A DNA stretch of 64,000 bases from Hydrogenophaga pseudoflava NBRC 102511. GTDB lineage: Bacteria; Pseudomonadota; Gammaproteobacteria; Burkholderiales; Burkholderiaceae_C. A model generated the notes under the pieces. It saw only the letters and a program-made list of their open reading frames with translations, did no database searches and was not told the DNA's origin. This document shows, one piece after another, positions 42,275-54,974 of this stretch; position 1 is the first letter of the stretch, and each line of letters starts with the position of its first letter. The stretch is taken from assembly GCF_001592285.1 (NCBI RefSeq), contig NZ_BCWQ01000015.1, positions 1 through 64,000 of the forward strand. Direction: 5' to 3'. The position numbers and the translations under genes were made by a program.

Positions 42275-42940
42275 TCAGTGCTTGTCCAGCACCAGGAGCC
42301 AGTGCCCGTACCAAAGCGTGTTGAAGCGGTCGCGCCGGCTCACCTGCATGCCGCTGCGCGCAGCCCAGGCTTCCACCTGGTCAGAGTCGACGTGCTCGAC
42401 CCACTGGCGCGCCATCACGAGGTCGTGCATCTGGTTGGCGGCAGCCCGCCAGCGCGGCCGGACCACCATGTCCTTGACGATCAGACGCCCTCCCGCCGGC
42501 ACCACCGCACACAGGGCGGCCACAAACGCTGCCTTGTGCTGGTCCGGCACATGGTGAAGCACATCGACGACCGTCACCACCTCGTGCCCCAGTTGCGGGA
42601 TTCCCTGTTCGATGGAGCGGTGCTCGAAAGCGACGACCGAGGAAAGCTCGTGATCGTTGGCGACCTGATTGGCCACGGCCACGGCCGGCCCTGCCACATC
42701 GAACCCATGCCCCTGGCGAATCCGGCCAAGGCTGGCCATCAGGTTCAGCAGCAGTCCGTTTCCGCACCCCACATCCAGCACCGCAGACTGGGGCGGAACT
42801 TCGTGGATCACCTCGTGCAAGGGACAGATGTGCGAGCGGTACTCCTGCATCAAACGCACCTTGGCGCTGGGCACGCCCGCATACAGAGGGGCGGCCAGCC
42901 GCTGGATGGCTGTGGGGGTCAGGGTGTTCTGGATGGACAT
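42275..42940 (-). CDS. class I SAM-dependent methyltransferase (221 aa)
   Basis: A Rossmann methyltransferase. Motif I Val-Leu-Asp-Val-Gly-Cys-Gly-Asn-Gly binds SAM; Val-Val-Asp-Val-Leu-His-His-Val-Pro is motif IV, as in Methyltransf_11/25 enzymes. The N-terminal 50 residues are helical. The start at 42940 fits, with the long upstream frame belonging to the neighbour. It lies 20 bp downstream of the GT39-like gene, so they are probably cotranscribed, suggesting a glycan or lipid-linked sugar as acceptor (inference). Confidence 0.85.
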   Translation of the reverse strand: MSIQNTLTPTAIQRLAAPLYAGVPSAKVRLMQEYRSHICPLHEVIHEVPPQSAVLDVGCGNGLLLNLMASLGRIRQGHGFDVAGPAVAVANQVANDHELSSVVAFEHRSIEQGIPQLGHEVVTVVDVLHHVPDQHKAAFVAALCAVVPAGGRLIVKDMVVRPRWRAAANQMHDLVMARQWVEHVDSDQVEAWAARSGMQVSRRDRFNTLWYGHWLLVLDKH

Positions 42941-42960
42941 GGGTCGGATGCTCGCGCGGG

Positions 42961-44247
42961 TCACTGGGGAGACGGGCGGGTCGCGGTTGCTGCCCATCCC
43001 TGTCGCCAGGCGGCCAGTTGCAGAAGACCCAAGGCGGCCAGAATGGCCCACTGCCCGGCAAACGCCAGGTGATATCGCTCCTGGGAGACCACGACCATGT
43101 GGATGGCGGTGAAATACAGAATGCTCAGCGTGATCGGTGAGAACAGGGTCGACACGAAACCGGCTCTGCGCAGCGACGACCACAGGCCCACCACCACCAG
43201 CAGACAGATCAGCCCCCAAGTCGCCTGCGTGAGGCGCTTGAGCCGAGGCTCCCACGCCTCACCGAATGCTTCGCGGACACCTGGCGAGTTCCAGCCCACA
43301 CCCACCGACTCGTTGGTGTAGAGGATCAGCAGCTTCTTGACCGCTCGTTCCGCAAAGGCCGTCGGGTCCTGAAGGATGTAGGCCTTGGCCTCCTGTCCGA
43401 GCACCTGCGCCCGCTCGTTTTCAGGCAGGTGGCTGTACTTCTTTGGCGTCACCATGTAGCGACCGTCGGTGCCCGGTGTGTTGCCCATCCAGAGCGTGAT
43501 ACCGCCATTGCTGGAGATGAGCACGGTTTCCCCATAGAGCTGGTAGTTGCGCCAAGTCCAGGGCGCCACCACCACGGCCATGGCGAGGCCGGCCAGAACC
43601 ACGGATCGGATCTGCTCAAGGAGCACACCCCGCCCTCCACGATTCATCAGCGCCAGTCCGCCGCCATACACCAGCGGCAGCAGAAGCGCCTGCGGACGGA
43701 CGAGTGCGGCAAAGCCCAGCACCAGTCCGGCCAGCAGCGCCCTGGCGGTCCGTCCTGCCCACGGAGCGGTCCACAGGTCCAGCGCGAGCAAAGTCAGGAA
43801 CAGGAAGGGCAGCTCGCTCGCCAGAATGGTCGGGTACATGACCAGCGTCGGCCAGGCGGCCAGCACCAGCGCGCTCAGCACGGCCACGTTCTGCCCCCAG
43901 AAACGTGCGGCCAGTCTCGCCGTCACCCAGACGATGCCCAGGGACAGCGCAATGTTCATGGCAACGATGGGTTCATAGCGGATGCCAAACAGCGCAAACA
44001 GCGAGGCATGCAGGAACGTGGTGCCCGGCGGCCAGAACGACGTGGGGTGGTCAGGCTCCCAGCCGAAGGTGCCGTGCTGCACCAGGGTGCGGGCAAACGC
44101 GTCGTACGCCTCGCCATCCGAGTTGGGAATGACCGGCACCCACCAGGCCCAGATCAGGCGCAGCGACAACGCCAGAAAGGTCACAAGCCACAGAGACATC
44201 GTCCATTGCAGCTCTGCGGGCCCGGCATCGGTTGGACGGTTGTTCAT
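42961..44247 (-). CDS. glycosyltransferase family 39-like membrane protein (428 aa)
   Basis: A polytopic membrane enzyme with about ten helices. The first periplasmic loop holds Ile-Pro-Asn-Ser-Asp-Gly-Glu-Ala-Tyr-Asp-Ala-Phe, the acidic site of GT-C fold transferases (PMT/ArnT superfamily) that use polyprenyl-phosphate sugars. Trp-Pro-Pro-Gly-Thr-Thr follows in the same loop. The start is the ATG at 44247 (Met-Asn-Asn-Arg-Pro). It lies 47 bp after the HAD-UbiA fusion gene and 20 bp before the methyltransferase. It may move a lipid-linked pentose or another sugar to an envelope acceptor. Confidence 0.82.
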   Translation of the reverse strand: MNNRPTDAGPAELQWTMSLWLVTFLALSLRLIWAWWVPVIPNSDGEAYDAFARTLVQHGTFGWEPDHPTSFWPPGTTFLHASLFALFGIRYEPIVAMNIALSLGIVWVTARLAARFWGQNVAVLSALVLAAWPTLVMYPTILASELPFLFLTLLALDLWTAPWAGRTARALLAGLVLGFAALVRPQALLLPLVYGGGLALMNRGGRGVLLEQIRSVVLAGLAMAVVVAPWTWRNYQLYGETVLISSNGGITLWMGNTPGTDGRYMVTPKKYSHLPENERAQVLGQEAKAYILQDPTAFAERAVKKLLILYTNESVGVGWNSPGVREAFGEAWEPRLKRLTQATWGLICLLVVVGLWSSLRRAGFVSTLFSPITLSILYFTAIHMVVVSQERYHLAFAGQWAILAALGLLQLAAWRQGWAATATRPSPQ

Positions 44248-44294
44248 GTTGAGGTGAAGCAAAGGAAGGTTCGATGAACCGAGGTGGGTCGGGC

Positions 44295-45767
44295 TCAGAG
44301 CTGCAACAGCGTGGCGCCCGTCAGAATCAAGGCCACCACGGCGCCGGTGGCCCAGGTCTCCGGATCGGTGGCGGCGAAGAAGATGGGGTCTTCGTCCATG
44401 TATCCGCGGGCCGTGACCACCCACAGGCGGGTGACCCACAGCAGCATCAGGGGCGCGATCAGCCACAGGATCTCGGGGGAGCGGTACAGCTGCGACACCT
44501 CGGTGCTGTGGATGTACAGGGCCAGCACCAGCACCGCCAGGTAGCCGCTGGCTGCGCCCAGGCTCTGCAGCACGACCACATCTTCCGTCGCATACTCCCT
44601 GCCACGCAGCTTTCCCTGGGTCACGCCGGAGGCGATCTCCTTCTTTCGCACTTCCACCAGCTCCGCCACCCGCTTGACCAGCGCCAGGGAGAGAAAGATG
44701 AACATCGAGAATGCGAGCAACCAGAAAGACAGGCTGATGCCGGTCGCCAGGGCGCCCGCGATGATCCGCAGGGTGTACAGGCCTGCGAGCACGATCACAT
44801 CCAGGCTGGCCACCCGCTTGAGCCACAGGGAATACAGCAGGGTGGTCACCAGGTAGGTGCCCAGGGCCAGCTGGAAACCCACGGGGAGCAGCCACGCCAG
44901 CCCCAGGCCGGATGCCATCAGGACGACGACGGCGACCAGACCGGCACGCACATCCAGGGTTCCCGCGGCAAAGGGCCGGTTCTTCTTCTTTTGGTGGTAC
45001 CGGTCGGCCTCCAGGTCCAGCAGGTCGTTGATGAGGTAGGTTGCCGATGCACAGGCACCAAAGCAGAGGAACGCGAGCGTCGCGGCCCCCAGCGCCTGCG
45101 TGTTCAGCACCTCGTGGGCAGTGATGATGGGCACCAGCAGCAACAGGTTCTTGAGCCATTGCTGCAGGCGGATGGCCCGCAGCCAGGTCCTCCATCGGCC
45201 TGAGGTGTTCGGAATGTCCCGGTGCGGGATGCCCATGCCGGCCACTTGACGCACGATCGAACGGGGGGCATTGACAGTGACCGCCGCACCTGATTTTTGC
45301 CAGACGGCCAGGTCCACCCTCCCGTTGGCGACGTATTCAAACCGGCCCGGACCGAACCGATCCTCCAGCACCGCCGCCTTGTTCGCACCGATCAGATTGA
45401 CAGTCTCGGAGGTCGCCAGCACCGAATCAAACAAGGAAAGATGCTCAGCCACCTGACTGGCCAGTGACTCGTGACTACCCGTCACCAGCACCACAGGCCT
45501 TCCTTGCCGTCTGGCCTTGTCGATCAGATCGAGCACATCGGCGTGGTAGGGCAGCACCGTCACATCAAGCTGCCCCGCCTGCACGAGGCGGTGTTTCAGG
45601 TAGCTCCGACCCCGCAGCAACCAGAGGGGGAGGCAGAAGATCAGCAAGGGCTGCCGCTTCAGTGCGGCCAGCAGCGATTCGAACGTCAGATCCGTACGAA
45701 TCAGCGTTCCATCCAGGTCGACACACAGGGGATGAGCGACCGACGTACCTGCCGGATTGAGCGTCAT
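44295..45767 (-). CDS. HAD phosphatase - UbiA prenyltransferase fusion (490 aa)
   Basis: Two enzymes in one chain. Residues about 10-180 are a HAD-type domain: nucleophile motif Asp17-Leu-Asp19-Gly-Thr, Thr96 in Leu-Val-Thr-Gly-Ser (motif II) and Lys130 (motif III). Residues about 195-490 are a UbiA-type membrane transferase with Asn247-Asp-x2-Asp251-x3-Asp255 and a second region Leu-Asp-Val-Ile-Val-Leu-Ala-Gly-Leu-Tyr-Thr-Leu-Arg-Ile-Ile-Ala-Gly, which resembles decaprenyl-phosphate phosphoribosyltransferases. In mycobacteria such a transferase attaches phosphoribose to decaprenyl phosphate and a separate phosphatase removes the phosphate; the fusion could do both. Neighbouring flippase and GT39-like genes support a polyprenyl-phosphate pentose donor (inference). 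Confidence 0.87.
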   Translation of the reverse strand: MTLNPAGTSVAHPLCVDLDGTLIRTDLTFESLLAALKRQPLLIFCLPLWLLRGRSYLKHRLVQAGQLDVTVLPYHADVLDLIDKARRQGRPVVLVTGSHESLASQVAEHLSLFDSVLATSETVNLIGANKAAVLEDRFGPGRFEYVANGRVDLAVWQKSGAAVTVNAPRSIVRQVAGMGIPHRDIPNTSGRWRTWLRAIRLQQWLKNLLLLVPIITAHEVLNTQALGAATLAFLCFGACASATYLINDLLDLEADRYHQKKKNRPFAAGTLDVRAGLVAVVVLMASGLGLAWLLPVGFQLALGTYLVTTLLYSLWLKRVASLDVIVLAGLYTLRIIAGALATGISLSFWLLAFSMFIFLSLALVKRVAELVEVRKKEIASGVTQGKLRGREYATEDVVVLQSLGAASGYLAVLVLALYIHSTEVSQLYRSPEILWLIAPLMLLWVTRLWVVTARGYMDEDPIFFAATDPETWATGAVVALILTGATLLQL

Positions 45768-45830
45768 GGCGGGAGTATATTCGGCGATTCTTGATTCTTT
45801 TTGGTTATTCCACAGCAGGATGACTCCTCC

Positions 45831-46205
45831 GTGAACCGTTCAACGCTGCTGCTCATTGTGGCCAACGTGGCCATGACCTCCCTGGCGCAAATTGTGCTCA
45901 AGACCGGCATGAGTGCGCCCGAAGTGGCCCGTGCGCTGGCCGGAGGCATCCGTCTGCCGGCCCTGGTGACGGTGCTGTTCCATCCCTGGGTGGTTGTAGG
46001 GCTGGGCCTTTATGCGGGTGCGGCCCTGGTCTGGCTCCTGGTCCTGTCCAGGGTCGATGTGAGCCTGGCATACCCGTTTGTAGGCTTGGGGTTTGTGGTG
46101 ACGATGGTGTTGGCCTGGGCCTTCCTGGGCGAAGCCGTCACCCCCATGCGCATGGCGGGCACCTTGCTGATCGCTGCCGGCATTGTGGTGCTGGCAAGAA
46201 CCTGA
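45831..46205 (+). CDS. SMR/EamA-like four-helix membrane protein (124 aa)
   Basis: Four hydrophobic helices, the size and pattern of small multidrug resistance or ArnE/ArnF-type proteins. The last two helices read Val-Ser-Leu-Ala-Tyr-Pro-Phe-Val-Gly-Leu-Gly-Phe and Leu-Gly-Glu-Ala-Val-Thr-Pro-Met-Arg, the EamA-type end. I use the GTG at 45831, with AGGA upstream; a TTG at 45801 would add ten hydrophilic residues. It is divergent from the HAD-UbiA fusion gene by 63 bp. ArnEF-like proteins flip undecaprenyl-phosphate sugars, so this may flip the lipid-linked sugar made next door (inference). Confidence 0.8.
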   Translation: MNRSTLLLIVANVAMTSLAQIVLKTGMSAPEVARALAGGIRLPALVTVLFHPWVVVGLGLYAGAALVWLLVLSRVDVSLAYPFVGLGFVVTMVLAWAFLGEAVTPMRMAGTLLIAAGIVVLART

Positions 46206-46227
46206 GCCCCGACCCGCAGGCGCCATG

Positions 46228-46256
46228 AAAAAGAGGCTCACCAAGGAGCCTCTTTC
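46228..46256 (-). terminator. bidirectional terminator between the flippase-like gene and phaP
   Basis: AAAGAGGCTC (46230-46239), loop ACCAAG, GAGCCTCTTT (46246-46255). The minus strand continues with a T run (TTTTT), so it is strongest for the phasin transcript; on the plus strand TTTCT follows, giving a weaker stop for the SMR-like gene. Confidence 0.82.
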
Positions 46257-46299
46257 TGCTTCATGACCGCGGCCCAAGGCCGTTCCGATCAGGGTCCGG

Positions 46300-46842
46300 T
46301 CAGACCTTGGCGGCCTTCTTGGCCAGGTCGGTGGCCTGCTTGGACGCGGCAGCGAAGTTGGCCTGGGCCTGGGTCGTGGCCTTCTTGATCGCGGCCTGGG
46401 TCTGTTCAACCGCCTTTTGGCCGTTGCTCAGGGCGCTCTGGAAAGCGGCCACAGCGGCTTCGGAACCGGCCGGTGCGTTCTTCACCAGCTGGTCCACCGA
46501 GGCGCCAACGGCCTTCTGGGCTTCGGCCAGGTTGGCTTCGAACTGCTTGACGAACTCGGCACTGCCTTCGGTGGCGATGCTCTGCACGTGCTGGAAGTAG
46601 GCGGCGGACTTCTCGGCCAAAGGCTGGAAGAAGCCGGTCTGCACGGTCACGAATTCCTGGGGGCTCTTGACGGCCAGAACGGCCTGGGCGTAGCCGAAGG
46701 ACTCGCCCAGCGCGGCCTTGGAAGCGGCCAGGTTGAGTTCAACCAGCTTTTCCACGCCGGCGAAGGCCTTGGTGGTGGCGCCTTCAAGGGCTTCCAGGTT
46801 GGCTTTGTTGGCGGAGATGATCTGTTCTGCAGCGTTGTTCAT
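46300..46842 (-). CDS. phaP: phasin family protein (180 aa)
   Basis: A granule-coat protein of polyhydroxyalkanoate inclusions. The sequence is typical of beta-proteobacterial phasins: amphipathic helices rich in Ala, Lys, Gln and Glu, no cysteine, [14 protein letters not shown] near 30-43, and an Ala/Lys/Gln-rich C-terminus resembling an oligomerisation coil. The ATG at 46842 has AAGGAA upstream. Two TGC-rich dyads upstream look like PhaR binding sites. This implies the organism stores PHA. Confidence 0.93.
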   Translation of the reverse strand: MNNAAEQIISANKANLEALEGATTKAFAGVEKLVELNLAASKAALGESFGYAQAVLAVKSPQEFVTVQTGFFQPLAEKSAAYFQHVQSIATEGSAEFVKQFEANLAEAQKAVGASVDQLVKNAPAGSEAAVAAFQSALSNGQKAVEQTQAAIKKATTQAQANFAAASKQATDLAKKAAKV

Positions 46843-46904
46843 GTCGGTTCCTTGAGATGAAGGGTTGAAACAGCCGCCGGGAAAACATTCATCGGGTTGA
46901 CAAA

Positions 46905-46919
46905 TGTTGCAGTGCAGCA
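46905..46919. promoter_or_regulatory. imperfect PhaR-type dyad upstream of phaP
   Basis: TGTTGCA-G-TGCAGCA, a dyad with 6 of 7 positions symmetric, 63 bp before the phaP start. It has the same core as the stronger site 40 bp further upstream. Confidence 0.5.
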
Positions 46920-46957
46920 TGACGCAATTCTATGTGAAAACCTTGGACTGGCAAGCA

Positions 46958-46980
46958 TTTTTGCTGCATTGCAGCAAAAA
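46958..46980. promoter_or_regulatory. perfect PhaR-type operator upstream of phaP
   Basis: TTTTTGCTGCA (46958-46968), single T, TGCAGCAAAAA (46970-46980): a perfect 11-bp inverted repeat. Its CTGC-N-GCAG core matches the TGC-rich sites bound by the PHA-responsive repressor PhaR at phasin promoters. PhaR itself is not encoded in this window. Confidence 0.72.
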
Positions 46981-47026
46981 TAGGGAGACATGCCAAAACC
47001 GGCGGCCAGCCGATGGCTGCGGGCCG

Positions 47027-48319
47027 TCAGAACCAGGTGGTGACGGCGTCCACGACACCGTAGGCCTCGTCCACCACCGGCAGCCAGCGCCACTTGTCAA
47101 AGGTGGTGCAGGGGTGGGAGATGCCGCTGCCGACTGTCTCGCCCAGGCTGGGCCACTCGTCCGGGGGAGCGGAGGCGTCAAAGCGCAGGTAGGCGTGCTG
47201 GTCGTTGAGCGCGTCGATGCGCCAGTGGGCTGGCACCGCTTGCAGCGCACCGCCCTGCCCCAGGGCCTGAGGATGCGAGCGCCAAACCGGCACTGGCAGG
47301 TCGAGGTCGTAGGCCACGTCGCGCTTGCCCATCGACAGCAGCGCCAGGCCCGGCTCGGGCTGGCTCTGCACACAGGCCAGCACTTCCAGCGCGGGCTTCA
47401 AGGTCTCGCGCAGGTTCAGGCGCTCGCCCACGCAGCACAGGTAGCGCGTGTAGCGCTGGTGGTCGTGCGTCAGGTAACACCCCGAGCGCAACACGCCGCG
47501 CACCGGACGGCCCAGATCGGGCAGCAGCCGCTCGGCGACCAGGTCGAAGATGGCCGAGCCGCCGGCCGTGAGGATGATTTCCTCGTGCGCGAACCAGCCC
47601 TGAGCGATGGCTTCGCGCGCGATGGCGTCCACGCGGTCCATCAGGCCCTGCACCGTCGCCCGGTCTTTCACGTGGTCGCAATAGGCGGTCGTGCCCTCGT
47701 AGCACTCGATGCCCACGAGCTGCAGCACCGGGCTGGCGGCAATGCGTATGGCGGTCTGCCGCGCCTCTCCGGCCGTGCGGGTGCCGGTGCGTTGACCGGC
47801 GAGGCCCAGTTCCAGCAGCACCTCGAAGCGCCCCTGGAACGAACGGTCTTGGGCCCAGGCCTCGATGGCGTCCACCTGCCCGACCGAGTCGACCAGGAAC
47901 ATCGAACGCAGGCCCGGGCGCTCGGCGTGCAGCAGCGCGAGCGCGTCCAGCTCGGCGCGCTGGATCACCTGGTTGGCAATCAGCAGCACCGGCACGCCGT
48001 GGCGCGCGCCGACGGCCGCCTGGAACACGGTGGCGAAGCTGATGCCCCAGGCCCCGGCGTCCAACTGCAGTTGCCACAGTTCGGGCGACATGCTGGTCTT
48101 GCCGTGTGGCGCGAGGTGCAGGCCGCGCTGCGCGCAGAAGTCGCGCATCCAGTGCAGGTTGTGCTGCAGGGCCGACTGTTTGAGCACGGCCTGCGGCAGC
48201 GCCAGATCGCCTCGCAACAGGTTCCAGCCTTGTGACGGGATCTGCGCCCGCGTGAGCGGTGCGCCGCCCGTGGGGAAGCCTTTGAGATGGTGGCCGAAGA
48301 CGGCGTCAGACGTTGTCAT
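47027..48319 (-). CDS. PLP enzyme of the D-threonine aldolase / D-serine dehydratase family (430 aa)
   Basis: A fold-type III PLP enzyme. The N-terminal alanine-racemase-like barrel has the PLP lysine Lys74 in Leu-Ala-Pro-His-Gly-Lys-Thr-Ser-Met. Family features follow: Gly-Leu-Ala-Gly-Gln-Arg-Thr-Gly, Ile-Glu-Cys-Tyr-Glu-Gly, and a C-terminal domain with Val-Gly-Ser-Gly-Ile-Ser-His-Pro-Cys-Thr-Thr-Phe-Asp-Lys-Trp, whose His and Cys match the metal site of the DSD1/DTA family. Annotated relatives are called amino acid deaminases. The true substrate (D-serine, D-threonine or a hydroxy-amino acid) is not readable. It starts at 48319, 7 bp after the upstream hydrolase gene. Confidence 0.85.
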   Translation of the reverse strand: MTTSDAVFGHHLKGFPTGGAPLTRAQIPSQGWNLLRGDLALPQAVLKQSALQHNLHWMRDFCAQRGLHLAPHGKTSMSPELWQLQLDAGAWGISFATVFQAAVGARHGVPVLLIANQVIQRAELDALALLHAERPGLRSMFLVDSVGQVDAIEAWAQDRSFQGRFEVLLELGLAGQRTGTRTAGEARQTAIRIAASPVLQLVGIECYEGTTAYCDHVKDRATVQGLMDRVDAIAREAIAQGWFAHEEIILTAGGSAIFDLVAERLLPDLGRPVRGVLRSGCYLTHDHQRYTRYLCCVGERLNLRETLKPALEVLACVQSQPEPGLALLSMGKRDVAYDLDLPVPVWRSHPQALGQGGALQAVPAHWRIDALNDQHAYLRFDASAPPDEWPSLGETVGSGISHPCTTFDKWRWLPVVDEAYGVVDAVTTWF

Positions 48320-48326
48320 GGGTAGT

Positions 48327-49454
48327 TCAGTCCAGTGGCCACTGCAGGGCCTTGGGCAGGTTCTTGGGTGGCAGGTCGGGTTCGACCACGGGCGTCGGGC
48401 CGGCCCTGGTCTCAACACGCCGCCACCACGGATCGGTGCGCGCCACATGGGCGGGTTCCACCGCCTGCCCCAGCTGAGGCATCAGCAGCGGGGTGCCGTT
48501 CTTCTCGGCCAGCGCATGCAACACCTCGGCCGGCTGGTCCCAGGCGTGCATGGCCAGGCTGAACGTGCCCCAGTGCACTGGCAGCAGCACGCCACCACCC
48601 AGCAGTTGGTGCGCCTTCATGGCGTTCTCGGGCCCCAGGTGGATGTCGCCCCAGGCCGGATGGAAGGCGCCGATCTCCAGCATCACCAGATCGAACGGCC
48701 CGAGGCGTTCGCGGACCTCGGTGTACGCATCGGTCAGACCGGTGTCGCCGCTGAAAAACACACCGTGCTTCTCCGACCGGATCACCAGCGACGACCAGAG
48801 CGTGGCGTTGCGGTCTTTCAGGCCGCGGCCCGAAAAGTGCTGCGAGGGCGTCGCGGTGACGGTGACTTCGCTGCCCGGCAGTCGGTGCGTTTCCCACCAG
48901 TCCAGTTCGGTGATGCGTTCGGCCGGTACGCCCCAGGCCTGCAGGTGCGCGCCCACGCCCAGCGAGGTGACGAAGGGCACGCCGCGCTTGTTGAGCTCAC
49001 GCACCGTGGGGTAGTCCAGATGGTCGTAGTGGTCGTGAGAAACCAGGGCCGCGTCCACCTCCGGCAGTTCCTTGACCTTGAGCGGCACCGGCTGGAAGCG
49101 CCTGGGGCCGACCAGGGTGGACGGCGACGCGCGCGGCCCCCAGACCGGGTCGGTCAGCAGGCGCTTTCCGCCAATCTCGATCAGCACCGTCGAGTGGCCC
49201 AGCCAGGTGGCGCGCAGGCCGCTCTGCGGCCCCTGGCGCCAGCCCTCGCGCGGATCGGTCGCGGGCAGCGGCGCGGTCGGCACGCGACGTTCGCCACCCC
49301 AGAGAAAGTCCTTCAGACTGGGAAACGGAGCGTTCGGGTCGCGCAGCCCCGGCGCCACCGGGTAGACGTTGTGGAAACCCTGACCGCGCCACTGGGACGA
49401 GGCCTGCATGCGCTCCAACCGCAGGCCTTCGGCCCGTTTGCCCATCGACTTCAT
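48327..49454 (-). CDS. MBL-fold metallohydrolase, NAPE-PLD/RomA-like (375 aa)
   Basis: A metallo-beta-lactamase-fold enzyme. The metal motif Ser-His-Asp-His-Tyr-Asp-His-Leu-Asp (His-x-His-x-Asp-His) is intact, with further ligands in Ser-Gly-Asp-Thr-Gly and Pro-Val-His-Trp-Gly-Thr. Trp-Leu-Gly-His-Ser-Thr-Val-Leu-Ile-Glu before the first ligand and the long N-terminus resemble NAPE-phospholipase D-like proteins. I chose the ATG at 49454 because AAGGA lies 5 nt upstream; the ATG at 49460 adds two residues. Cotranscribed with the PLP enzyme; the substrate is unknown. Confidence 0.85.
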   Translation of the reverse strand: MKSMGKRAEGLRLERMQASSQWRGQGFHNVYPVAPGLRDPNAPFPSLKDFLWGGERRVPTAPLPATDPREGWRQGPQSGLRATWLGHSTVLIEIGGKRLLTDPVWGPRASPSTLVGPRRFQPVPLKVKELPEVDAALVSHDHYDHLDYPTVRELNKRGVPFVTSLGVGAHLQAWGVPAERITELDWWETHRLPGSEVTVTATPSQHFSGRGLKDRNATLWSSLVIRSEKHGVFFSGDTGLTDAYTEVRERLGPFDLVMLEIGAFHPAWGDIHLGPENAMKAHQLLGGGVLLPVHWGTFSLAMHAWDQPAEVLHALAEKNGTPLLMPQLGQAVEPAHVARTDPWWRRVETRAGPTPVVEPDLPPKNLPKALQWPLD

Positions 49455-49524
49455 GGCCATCCTTTCCAAGAAACGCCATTCTGGCGACGGCGCGCCGCCC
49501 CGCGAAGTCCCGGGTGATTGCCCG

Positions 49525-49712
49525 TCAGGATTTTTTCTTGCGCTGCGCCGCACGCCGCACCTGGCGGCTCTGCCGGGCCAGGTCGCGCTCGGCCTGCTTC
49601 GCACGCTCGGCCTCGCGCCTGGCTTTCAGACGCTTGCCCAGCATGCGCGCAAAAAAGAAGGTGAGCGCGAAGCTCGCCAGCATCAGGAACAGGCCGATAC
49701 CGTCGGTGCTCA

Positions 49713-49716
<4 letters not shown>
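49525..49716 (-). CDS. small membrane protein with basic tail (63 aa)
   Basis: A short N-terminus and one membrane helix (about 7-25, Leu/Phe/Ala-rich) are followed by 38 residues dominated by Arg, Lys, Ala and Gln, ending Lys-Lys-Lys-Ser. It starts within the parC stop (ATGATGA), so it is read after parC. The charged tail should lie in the cytoplasm and form a helix. Function unknown; it could be an inner-membrane anchor with affinity for nucleic acid or phospholipid. Confidence 0.7.
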
Positions 49717-52052
<2,336 letters not shown>

Positions 52053-52106
52053 GGGGTCACAAACTGGAAGAACGGGTGCCATCACGGCACACCTGCGCCG
52101 GCGTGG

Positions 52107-54832
<2,726 letters not shown>

Positions 54833-54974
54833 TCAAAAGCCTGTATGCAAACACAGATGCCGACCGCCGCCTGTCCAGCAATGCCAGGCGCTCATCAATC
54901 TGCGCGAGAAATTTCACCACCGCGCGTCCACCCTGCGACGCCTTCGGGAAAGCCGGATTCGCTACAGTGCCGGG

